DNA of 18,196 nt from Pyrodictiaceae archaeon (GTDB taxonomy: Archaea > Thermoproteota > Thermoprotei_A > Sulfolobales > Pyrodictiaceae): assembly GCA_027046105.1 (NCBI GenBank), contig JALTZQ010000009.1:1-18196 (forward strand), read 5' to 3'. This document shows positions 6,340 to 12,825 of this stretch, piece by piece. A program made the translations under genes and the position numbers. Under the pieces are notes generated by a model. That model saw nothing but the letters and a program-made list of their open reading frames with translations. It had not been told where the DNA came from and made no database searches. Positions within the stretch are counted from its first letter, which is position 1; each line of letters starts with the position of its first letter.

Positions 6340-7923
6340 CTAAGGTTTTTTCAATTGAAGTCTCTTGTAAACAAGGTTTTCCCTAAATACTTCATACGGC
6401 TTAGAAAATACGAGGGGTATAGCATTTATTATGTCTATAGGTGTTGCTGAATCGCCCTTATCGTTGTAGACTACCGCGCCTGCGAGACCATTAACGAAAG
6501 CAGCTATCGTTGCAGCGTGGAACGGCTTAAGTCCCTTGGCTAATAGAGCCCCTACAATGCCAGCAAGAATGTCACCAGTTCCACCAACAGACATTACGGG
6601 TGCACCAGTCTTGTTCAGCCTTGTGAAAATGCCATTGCTTATAACATCAATTGGCCCCTTAAGTAGTATAGTCACATTTCGGTGATTAGCTGCGACTTTT
6701 TCGACAATCTCAGCACGCGCAAGTATATTAGCCAGTTCGGGCAACTCTATGCCAAACAATACTTTAAATTCGGCAACATGAGGCGTAACAACTATGCCTT
6801 CATCAAGAACCTCTAAGGCTTTTGCCATTGCCTTAAGCCCGTCAGCGTCAATAACAACATGTTTACCCTTATTACGTGCGTGCTTTACAATCTCTATCAC
6901 GGTTTCCTGCGTCTCTTTCTCGAGGCCAAGACCCATTCCAATAATAACTGCATCAACTCGTTCAATATACTCCTTAAGCAGAGTTAGATGAATTTTCCTT
7001 AATGCTTCACCCTTCAATTCAATGGTTATGAGTTCTGGGCTTAATGTTGCAGCTGTATTGGCTGGTCGAGAAGGCGCAGCTAAGTAGACAAGGTCTATTC
7101 CACTACGCAAAGCAGCGAGAGCAGATAGTATTGGTGCTCCTGTATAGCGAGCCGATCCACCAATTACGAGGACGCGCCCACCCATACCCTTATGGTAATT
7201 CCATTTCCTTCTAGGTAAAAGAAACTCTACATCACCAGGTCCAACATAGATTTCGGCCTCCCTAGGAATACCGATATCTACAACAATCAGTTTACCGACG
7301 TACTCGTGTCGTTCAAGGAGTCCTCGTTTAAGCTTATGTAAGCTAATAGTAACATCAGCTTTTACAACAGGACCTAGCTCCTCACCGGTATCTGGATCAA
7401 GACCTGTAGGTACATCAATAGCTACCTTGAGAGCATGTGTACTATTGATTATCTCTACTGCCTTAGCAAATAATGTGCGTAGTTTACCTCGTGCGCCAAT
7501 ACCAAGTAATGCATCAATAACTACATCGCAGTCTAGCTTATTTGGTAAATCAGTCATGTCTCGTACGAGTTTAAGCTCAACAGTTAAATCCATTACCTCT
7601 ATAGCCTTATATTCCTCAAAAGCTTCATCTGGTAAATCACCTGGCTTCGAAAGTAAATAAACAGTTACCTTTGCACCACGACTAGCTAGATGTCGTGCAG
7701 CGGTGAGGCCGTCTCCCGCATTACCACCAGCACCGGCGAAAACCACAATATGCTTACCCTTAATATTGTCGATAATATCTGCTATAACGTCGGCAACAGC
7801 TTTACCAGCAGATTCCATAAGCTGTAGTGTTGAGACACCCAATGCAGAGGCATTACGATCAATAATTCTCATCTCTAACGAAGATATTGCATCACCAAAA
7901 CCAAGCAAAGCAGTTATCCCCAA
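6340..7923 (-). CDS. nnr: Bifunctional NAD(P)H-hydrate repair enzyme Nnr (epimerase and dehydratase)
   Basis: This protein repairs the damaged cofactor NAD(P)HX. The N-terminal YjeF_N domain (roughly 1-215) epimerises the R form; it shows SSLEMRIIDRNA, LMESAGKAVAD, the loop AGAGGNAGDG at 63-72 and IDALLG. The C-terminal ribokinase-like domain (from about 235) dehydrates the S form using ADP; it shows KGMGGRVLVIGGS, VIDADGL, TPHVAEF and VGGTGDILAG with the catalytic Asp451. At 527 aa it matches the fused bacterial and archaeal form. The start is TTG at 7923: the conserved ISSLEM segment begins about 13 residues in, so a later ATG would cut it. A TATA-like box centred 25-26 bases upstream predicts a leaderless or nearly leaderless mRNA. 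It is convergent with hypD and divergent from the next gene. Confidence 0.95.
   Translation of the reverse strand: MGITALLGFGDAISSLEMRIIDRNASALGVSTLQLMESAGKAVADVIADIIDNIKGKHIVVFAGAGGNAGDGLTAARHLASRGAKVTVYLLSKPGDLPDEAFEEYKAIEVMDLTVELKLVRDMTDLPNKLDCDVVIDALLGIGARGKLRTLFAKAVEIINSTHALKVAIDVPTGLDPDTGEELGPVVKADVTISLHKLKRGLLERHEYVGKLIVVDIGIPREAEIYVGPGDVEFLLPRRKWNYHKGMGGRVLVIGGSARYTGAPILSALAALRSGIDLVYLAAPSRPANTAATLSPELITIELKGEALRKIHLTLLKEYIERVDAVIIGMGLGLEKETQETVIEIVKHARNKGKHVVIDADGLKAMAKALEVLDEGIVVTPHVAEFKVLFGIELPELANILARAEIVEKVAANHRNVTILLKGPIDVISNGIFTRLNKTGAPVMSVGGTGDILAGIVGALLAKGLKPFHAATIAAFVNGLAGAVVYNDKGDSATPIDIINAIPLVFSKPYEVFRENLVYKRLQLKKP
6346..6351 (+). terminator. Probable T-run terminator of the hyp operon
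   Basis: Six T occur 24 bases after the hypD stop, inside the last codons of the convergent nnr gene. The two genes are separated by only 17 bases, so plus-strand transcripts probably end within the 3' end of nnr. Confidence 0.45.
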
Positions 7924-7944
7924 CTCTCTTAACAGGTCTATGCC

Positions 7945-7951
7945 TTTAAAA
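7945..7951. promoter_or_regulatory. TTTAAAA box between divergent genes, possibly bidirectional
   Basis: TTTAAAA lies in the 76-base gap between nnr (-) and the gene at 8000 (+). Read on the minus strand its centre is about 25 bases before the nnr TTG, giving a leaderless message. Read on the plus strand it would start RNA near 7974 with a leader of about 26 bases containing GTGAGG at 7981-7986. The near-symmetry of the box makes shared use possible, but a second weaker box cannot be excluded. Confidence 0.4.
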
Positions 7952-7999
7952 CAGCAAGCATAGTAGGCTTTGCCTGGGTTGTGAGGACTGGATACTAGC

Positions 8000-8386
8000 T
8001 TGATAAACGAGACGCTGGTTCAAACCCTCGCTGAAAGAACTGGTTTCGAGGATCTAACACTAGTTATAAGAAAGGCCAAAACAATATGTGAAAAAGCCAA
8101 AAATATCATCATTAATATCGGTGCTGTTCATCACATCGAGCAAGTAGAGCATTATTACGAAATGGAGTTTACAACCATATGTAGCCTACTAAGCATTATA
8201 GCATGGCTTAAGCGAAGAAGCGTTGATGACAATGAAATCAGAAAGTTGTTTTCCCATTTCCTAAGAAATAAGCTTCCCGAGCTCATTGAGCTCTCTAATT
8301 GTGTGTATGGTAGAATTCCTGATGAAAGGTATAGTATACTGTGTGTACTTGCAAGAATAAGTTTAATGCTCAGCGAACTCAGCTAA
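8000..8386 (+). CDS. Small helical protein of unknown function upstream of UMP kinase
   Basis: I do not recognise this 128-aa protein. It is predicted to be wholly helical, with segments LTLVIRKAKTICEKAKNII, EMEFTTICSLLSIIAWLKR and RYSILCVLARISLMLSEL, and has four cysteines (TIC, TIC, NC, LC) with no metal-binding spacing. There is no signal peptide; the central and last helices are amphipathic to hydrophobic, but too short and mixed to call membrane spans. The start is TTG at 8000; the longer frame is closed by a stop at 7982. The ribosome site is weak (GTGAGG, 13 bases away). It is 41 bases ahead of the UMP kinase gene in the same direction, so probably co-transcribed. Confidence 0.6.
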   Translation: MINETLVQTLAERTGFEDLTLVIRKAKTICEKAKNIIINIGAVHHIEQVEHYYEMEFTTICSLLSIIAWLKRRSVDDNEIRKLFSHFLRNKLPELIELSNCVYGRIPDERYSILCVLARISLMLSELS

Positions 8387-8427
8387 GGGCTAGAAGCAAT
8401 GTTTCCGGATAGATTTAAGAAGGGGGT

Positions 8428-9138
8428 ATGGCAGCCTTTGCTTCCTGGGTCTACTTGGCCACACTCGTTGTGAAAGTGAGTGGAAAACTCGTTACACCAA
8501 AAAATACTGACTATATATCATCGCTTGCCAAGATCATAAGGGTACTGAAGAGTGAAGGTAAGCAAGTAGTAGTTGTCGTGGGCGGAGGTGGTTTAGCACG
8601 AGAGTACATCCATGCAGCTCTTGTACTTGGAGCCAACAAGTCATACTCAGATATAATAGGGATAGAAGCAGCTAGATTGAATGCACGCCTTCTAATAGCA
8701 GCATTGGGCGAAGAAGCGTATCCTGAGCCTCCGCGTACAATATTTGAAGCCTTAACAGCGATTACAACACAACGCATAGTAGTATGTGGAGGCTTCCAGC
8801 CTGGCCAATCAACTAGCGCGGTTGCCGCTCTTTTGGCTGAGGCACTAAATGCGAATAAGCTAATTCTTGCCACTAGAGTTAATGGAGTTTATGACAAGGA
8901 TCCCACCAGGTATGGCGATGCGAAGCTTCTAAGACGATTAGACTATGCAACATTGCGTAGAGTGTTGAAAGTTAGTAGTGAGCCTGGCCGCTATGAATTA
9001 TTGGATATGCTCGCTATAGACATAGTGGAACGTAGTAGAATAACTGTTCACGTAGTTAATGGCTCTAATCCTGAAAACATATTACGCGCGGCAAGAAACG
9101 AGGAGGTAGGAAGTATAATCACAATAGATGACTTCTAG
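8428..9138 (+). CDS. pyrH: UMP kinase (archaeal type)
   Basis: UMP kinase phosphorylates UMP to UDP with ATP, an essential step of pyrimidine nucleotide supply. The amino-acid-kinase fold is clear: LVVKVSGKLV at the start, the GGGGLAREYI loop near residues 53-62, PPRTIFEAL, the GGFQPGQSTSAVAALLAE stretch near 121-138, the LATRVNGVYDKDP segment, and a final VHVVNGSNPENILRA. The 236 aa include roughly 10 N-terminal residues before the first conserved strand. ATG at 8428 directly follows AGGGGGT, which is closer than usual, so TTG at 8455 remains an alternative. The sequence is of the archaeal rather than the hexameric bacterial subgroup, judged by the short form. It precedes a Nudix hydrolase gene by about 30-40 bases. 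Confidence 0.93.
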   Translation: MAAFASWVYLATLVVKVSGKLVTPKNTDYISSLAKIIRVLKSEGKQVVVVVGGGGLAREYIHAALVLGANKSYSDIIGIEAARLNARLLIAALGEEAYPEPPRTIFEALTAITTQRIVVCGGFQPGQSTSAVAALLAEALNANKLILATRVNGVYDKDPTRYGDAKLLRRLDYATLRRVLKVSSEPGRYELLDMLAIDIVERSRITVHVVNGSNPENILRAARNEEVGSIITIDDF

Positions 9139-9177
9139 TGTGCAAAAATAGATTGTGAAGGTACGGTGAGTAGGGAA

Positions 9178-9723
9178 ATGAGTATTATGCCTGTAGTTGT
9201 TGGTGAAAAGGAGCTGTGCAAAGGCCGTAGATTTACCTTTAAACAATACGTTATTAATGTTGGATCTCGTGAAATAGTAAAGGATGTACTTGCACACCCA
9301 GGTGCTGTTGTAATCCTTCCCCTAATCAAGCACGAAGTAATTATGCTTAGACAATATAGACCAGGTCCACGTAGGTGGATATATGAGCTACCTGCAGGGA
9401 CTGTTGAGGAAGGCGAAGATCCAGAGGAAACTGCAAGAAGGGAACTACTTGAGGAAACCGGATATGAGGCACAAGATATGAGACTATTATTTAAGATGTA
9501 TCCTTCTCCTGGTGTTTCGACAGAGCTAATGTACATGTACCTTGCGACAAATCTAGTGAGAAGATCACCATCGCCGGAAGAAGACGAAATACTTGAAGTC
9601 GTAAGGTTGCCCTATAGCAGAGTATTAGAAATGATATATAATGGTGAAATTGTTGACGGTAAGACGATAGCACTTATCCTCTATTACCATGTTTTCGTGA
9701 GATCGAACAAGGCCACTGGATAA
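9178..9723 (+). CDS. Nudix hydrolase, probable ADP-ribose pyrophosphatase
   Basis: Nudix enzymes hydrolyse nucleoside diphosphates linked to another group; this one most resembles the ADP-ribose pyrophosphatase group (ADP-ribose to AMP and ribose 5-phosphate). A perfect Nudix box, G-x5-E-x7-R-E-x2-E-E-x-G, runs from GTVEEGEDPEETARREL through LEETGY (about residues 74-96). The preceding RQYRPGPRRWIYELPAG and the following YPSPGVSTELMYMYLA are typical of that group, the latter carrying the proline-glycine turn and downstream glutamate. I prefer ATG at 9178 because GGTGAG at 9165-9170 is seven bases away; GTG at 9166 would add four residues. It lies downstream of UMP kinase in the same direction. 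It might clear ADP-ribose formed by heat breakdown of NAD; that is an inference. Confidence 0.92.
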   Translation: MSIMPVVVGEKELCKGRRFTFKQYVINVGSREIVKDVLAHPGAVVILPLIKHEVIMLRQYRPGPRRWIYELPAGTVEEGEDPEETARRELLEETGYEAQDMRLLFKMYPSPGVSTELMYMYLATNLVRRSPSPEEDEILEVVRLPYSRVLEMIYNGEIVDGKTIALILYYHVFVRSNKATG

Positions 9724-9769
9724 TACTGTAGTAATGCCATAGGTATATTGAAGTTGTAGAGTAAGTGAC

Positions 9770-9777
9770 TTATTATA
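9770..9777 (+). promoter_or_regulatory. TATA-like box upstream of the DUF89 gene
   Basis: TTATTATA in the 151-base gap predicts RNA starting near 9800, just ahead of the hairpin at 9804-9827. This would place the hairpin at the very 5' end of the transcript. Confidence 0.45.
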
Positions 9778-9803
9778 CTGGAGTGAGAAACGCCTTAATT
9801 ATA

Positions 9804-9827
9804 GGATCAGAGTTTTGCGCCTGATCC
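9804..9827 (+). promoter_or_regulatory. Perfect 7-bp stem-loop in the DUF89 leader
   Basis: GGATCAG (9804-9810) pairs exactly with CTGATCC (9821-9827) around a 10-base loop. It falls between the predicted promoter and the GGGGGTG ribosome site at 9837-9843. It could shape translation, protect the RNA end or be a protein-binding operator in DNA. It is not a terminator of the Nudix gene in any obvious way because no T-run follows. Confidence 0.5.
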
Positions 9828-9851
9828 GGAGCTAGCGGGGGTGCAAACTGG

Positions 9852-9878
9852 ATGGAATCGGAATGGAAAGAACTATGA
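9852..9878 (+). CDS. Eight-codon upstream ORF overlapping the DUF89 start
   Basis: ATG at 9852 opens a frame encoding MESEWKEL and stopping at TGA 9876-9878, which overlaps the ATG at 9875 as ATGA. The strong GGGGGTG at 9837-9843 is eight bases from this ATG, the best spacing for it, while it is 19 or more bases from any start of the DUF89 gene. The arrangement looks like a leader peptide feeding ribosomes to the main gene by termination-reinitiation. It may equally be a chance short frame. Confidence 0.35.
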   Translation: MESEWKEL

Positions 9879-10729
9879 AACTTCTTGATCCTTATCGTTG
9901 CCTAGAGTGCTTCATTGATTCCAGGAAACAGCTTGGTTTAAATGAGACGCTTGCACGATCCTTTTTAAGCAAATATCGTAGACGCACTGAGTTGTTCTTC
10001 GAATCATATGCGGTTCTTGCTAAGACGAGAGATCCATTCATGGAGTATAAGAGGGAGTTGAACAAGACAGCATTAACAATACTACCAAGGTACATAGAGA
10101 CCTTGCAGGACCCCGTGAAGGGATTAATGGTTCTTGCATTGGCAAATACTGTTGATATCTGGTTGCCTTGGCATCAATTCCAAATAAATCACTTAAGAAC
10201 ATCATTAAGTGGTAGAGTTGTACTAAGAAAGGATAAGCAGATTATATATGATTTACTTAGTGCAGCCAATGCTATAGCTATATTGTTGGATAATGCAGGT
10301 GAAGCAGTACTCGATATCGCGTATGCCATATTTCTTGCACAAAAAGATGTAGAAGTGTACTTGGTTGCTAAGACACACTATTATGAAACGGATGTAGTTG
10401 AAGCAGAGGCAGAGAAGCTTGTAAATCTTGTTGCAGCAATACTGGGTATGAATACTAGTGATGTCAGTGTTAAGGTAGTTGGTACAAAATCACGGTATCC
10501 TGCATTTGTTACCGGGAAAGTTAGTAGTATTGTTTCAAATCTTCTTAAGAGGGTAGATGTAGTAGTATCAAAAGGTGTAGCAAACTATGAAGCTCTAGTG
10601 GAATATTGTAGTGTGGAACCCGAAAAGACGATTATAGCATTGAGGGCTAAATGCCCAGTACTTGCAAAAGCCCTTGGAGTCTCAATAGGTGATGCAGTGA
10701 TTGATGTAGGCTATGATTGTCAACGGTAG
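9875..10729 (+). CDS. DUF89-family metal-dependent phosphatase-like protein
   Basis: The DUF89 (damage-control phosphatase, ARMT1-like) family comprises metal-dependent enzymes thought to dephosphorylate unwanted or reactive sugar phosphates and related metabolites. Visible family marks, numbered from ATG 9875, are the N-terminal Cys9-x2-Cys12 with a following Arg, LANTVD near 89-94, LLDNAGEAVLD at 137-147 with the Asp-Asn pair at 139-140, VSKGVANYEA at 231-240, and RAKCPVLAKALGVSIGD near 257-273. At 284 aa it has the size of the short archaeal form. I chose ATG 9875 because relatives begin just before the C-x2-C pair; ATG 9863 would add four residues but lacks a ribosome site. It is 30 bases before serA in the same direction. 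The substrate is unknown; the neighbours suggest phosphorylated serine-pathway or sugar intermediates. Confidence 0.87.
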   Translation: MKLLDPYRCLECFIDSRKQLGLNETLARSFLSKYRRRTELFFESYAVLAKTRDPFMEYKRELNKTALTILPRYIETLQDPVKGLMVLALANTVDIWLPWHQFQINHLRTSLSGRVVLRKDKQIIYDLLSAANAIAILLDNAGEAVLDIAYAIFLAQKDVEVYLVAKTHYYETDVVEAEAEKLVNLVAAILGMNTSDVSVKVVGTKSRYPAFVTGKVSSIVSNLLKRVDVVVSKGVANYEALVEYCSVEPEKTIIALRAKCPVLAKALGVSIGDAVIDVGYDCQR

Positions 10730-10759
10730 CGGGTTTGCGTCGACAGGGGTGGCCCTGAT

Positions 10760-11683
10760 ATGAAGAGGCCAAGAGTTTTGGTAGTTGAGCCTGTGGATAG
10801 CTTGTTTGATAAACTTCTTAATAGTCATGGTGTGGTTGTGCATAGGAGGATAGGTATACCGCGTGCGGATCTCTTAAAAATAGTGGGCGAATACGAGGCA
10901 CTTGTTGTTCGTGGTAGTACTATAGTTGATCGTGAACTTTTAGAACACGGTTGTAAAGGAAGGCTTCGTGTAATTGCTCGAGCAGGGGTTGGCTTAGACA
11001 ATATCGATCTTAAGGCTGCGAAAGAACTTGGTGTACAAGTTATTAGTGCCCCAGGTGCATCTACGCAAAGTGTTGCTGAGTTAACGATAGCCTTAATGAT
11101 TATGGCTGTGCGGAGGCTGCTTGAAGTTAATATGAAGCTTAGGAATGGTGTGTGGTACAGGCCTTTAGGTATGGAGCTTTACGGGAAAACGCTATTCATT
11201 GTAGGTTTTGGGAGAATTGGTAGAAGAGTTGCTGAGATAGCAAAGAGTATAGGTATGAAGGTACTGGCCTACGATATCATTGATGTTTCAAAAGAGGCTG
11301 AAAAGAGAGGTGTAACACTAGTCGACACATTACTAGAAGGACTAGAGAAGGCGGACATAGTATCTCTCCACGTACCTTTAACGCCATTAACATACCATAT
11401 GATAAACAAGGCCACTCTACAGTTTTTCAAGAAAGGATCAGTACTCGTAAACACTGCTAGAGGAAAAGTAATTGATACGGAAGCGGTCCTCAAAGCACTA
11501 GACGAGAACATATTGTCCGCTGTAGCAATAGATGTTCATGAAAACGAGCCGCCAACAGCCCGTGAACTTAAACTAATAAATCATCCACGTGTTGTTGCAA
11601 CACCGCATATTGGCGCTCAAACAATTGAAGCGCAAAAAAGAGTTGCTGAGCTACTTGCAAAGAATTTGTTAAAAACACTGTGA
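10760..11683 (+). CDS. serA: D-3-phosphoglycerate dehydrogenase (short form)
   Basis: This D-2-hydroxyacid dehydrogenase most likely oxidises 3-phosphoglycerate to 3-phosphohydroxypyruvate with NAD+, the first step of phosphorylated serine synthesis. The nucleotide-binding loop GFGRIG is at 149-154. The catalytic set is present: Arg234 in NTARG, Glu263 in DVHENEPP and His283 in TPHIGAQT. RAGVGLDNID and VVRGSTIVD match the substrate domain. At 307 aa it ends after the second catalytic-domain helix, with no C-terminal ACT regulatory domain, so feedback by serine through such a domain is not expected. ATG at 10760 is preceded by GGGGTGG at 10745-10751. The aminotransferase gene follows at once. 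Glyoxylate or hydroxypyruvate reductase is an alternative, but the neighbour favours SerA. Confidence 0.9.
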   Translation: MKRPRVLVVEPVDSLFDKLLNSHGVVVHRRIGIPRADLLKIVGEYEALVVRGSTIVDRELLEHGCKGRLRVIARAGVGLDNIDLKAAKELGVQVISAPGASTQSVAELTIALMIMAVRRLLEVNMKLRNGVWYRPLGMELYGKTLFIVGFGRIGRRVAEIAKSIGMKVLAYDIIDVSKEAEKRGVTLVDTLLEGLEKADIVSLHVPLTPLTYHMINKATLQFFKKGSVLVNTARGKVIDTEAVLKALDENILSAVAIDVHENEPPTARELKLINHPRVVATPHIGAQTIEAQKRVAELLAKNLLKTL

Positions 11684-11703
11684 CTTCTTGGAGGCTGGTT
11701 ATT

Positions 11704-12810
11704 GTGTCGTCATCCGTTAAGTTATTTACACCTGGCCCCGTTCAAGTTCCCAGGAAAGTTCTCAGAGAAATGAGTAGGCAGGTAATAAGCCATCGAAGTA
11801 GCGAGTTTAGTAGATTGCTTGAAGACGTTGTCATAAAGCTAAGTAGAGTGTTTCAATTAGAAAATGGTGAAGTTGTTGTACTAGCGGGCACTGGAACTAC
11901 AGCAGTCGACGCAATGCTGTGGAGTTTTGCTGGTAAAGATGTGCGAATACTCGTACTTGTTAATGGTGTTTTCGGGGAAAGAATCGTGGAGACACTTAAG
12001 CGGACGCATACGCAGATAGATGTGGTTAAGACGAAGCCAGGTCTAGTTGTTGATCTCAACACTATTGCTTCTAAACTAGAAGAGAGAGAATACGATTTTG
12101 TGGCATTAGTCCATAATGAAACCAGTACTGGAGTAGCATACAAGGAACAACTTCTCCAAGAACTAGCCCGTATAGCCTATAAGCATGGTGCCAGCTTGCT
12201 TATTGACACCGTGTCTGGCCTTGGTGGTGAAGAATTTAGAATGGGTAAAGGAATAGCAGCTGCGGCATCATGTAGTCATAAGGCTCTTGCTGCACCACCT
12301 GGTGTAGCCTTTGTTGCATTAACTGAAGATGCAATCGAGATACTCAAGAGGAAAAAAGAAACGTATGTGCCAATTGTATTAGATTTAGCTCGTTATCTTA
12401 AATTCTTCAATGAACGGAAAGAAACGCCCTTCACACCACCAATAAACGTGCTATATGCACTTAGTACTGCTCTTACAAGCATTCTTGACAAGGGTATTAG
12501 TAGGGTGATTGAGGAGCATAGGAAGAGAGCAAGCACACTGTATGAGGAACTGGATGATGTGTTAAAGCCTGTTCCTGTGAGAAGAGAGTATAGGAGTAAT
12601 ACTGTGGTAGCATTTTGGACAGGAAATGTTGACGCAGTTGTACTTCAAGAAGAGCTTAGTAAGCAGGGATATATTGTGGCGACTGGGGTGGGTAAGTCAA
12701 AAAACAAGATGATTAGAATAGGGGTTATGGGTGATATTAGTTTAGAAGATGTGTTGAATCTATCTCAAGAGATAAGAACGTTGATGGTGAGAATTGAAAG
12801 ATACAAATAG
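11704..12810 (+). CDS. Class V aminotransferase (serine-pyruvate/alanine-glyoxylate type; probable phosphoserine aminotransferase role)
   Basis: This PLP enzyme belongs to the serine-pyruvate/alanine-glyoxylate aminotransferase group. Family marks are LFTPGPVQVPRKVL and SHRSSEFSRLLED at the start, VHNETSTG, LLIDTVSGLGGEEF, and the PLP lysine (Lys193) in SCSHKALAAPPG; RIGVMGD closes the small domain. I chose GTG at 11704 because GGAGG at 11690-11694 is nine bases away and the family begins just before LFTPGPV; the longer frame from GTG 11680, overlapping the serA stop, would add eight residues. The protein is 368 aa. Immediate linkage to serA suggests it converts 3-phosphohydroxypyruvate to phosphoserine in place of a classical SerC, although glyoxylate or pyruvate may also be substrates. 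A T-run follows the stop in the convergent gap. Confidence 0.9.
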   Translation: MSSSVKLFTPGPVQVPRKVLREMSRQVISHRSSEFSRLLEDVVIKLSRVFQLENGEVVVLAGTGTTAVDAMLWSFAGKDVRILVLVNGVFGERIVETLKRTHTQIDVVKTKPGLVVDLNTIASKLEEREYDFVALVHNETSTGVAYKEQLLQELARIAYKHGASLLIDTVSGLGGEEFRMGKGIAAAASCSHKALAAPPGVAFVALTEDAIEILKRKKETYVPIVLDLARYLKFFNERKETPFTPPINVLYALSTALTSILDKGISRVIEEHRKRASTLYEELDDVLKPVPVRREYRSNTVVAFWTGNVDAVVLQEELSKQGYIVATGVGKSKNKMIRIGVMGDISLEDVLNLSQEIRTLMVRIERYK

Positions 12811-12820
12811 TAGTCGCTTC

Positions 12821-12825
12821 TTTTT
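12821..12825 (+). terminator. T-run at the end of the serine-pathway genes
   Basis: CTTCTTTTTATT starting at 12817 lies just after the aminotransferase stop, in a 13-base gap between convergent genes that runs into the last codons of the minus-strand hydrolase. It is a plausible archaeal termination tract for the plus strand. Confidence 0.4.

Noticed and set aside
9135..9536. 133-codon minus-strand ORF
   Set aside because: Antisense shadow over the Nudix gene; low-complexity Ser-rich composition and no motif.
10730..10759. GGG-GTGG-CCC mini-hairpin before serA
   Set aside because: Three to four pairs only and it overlaps the ribosome site; likely incidental.
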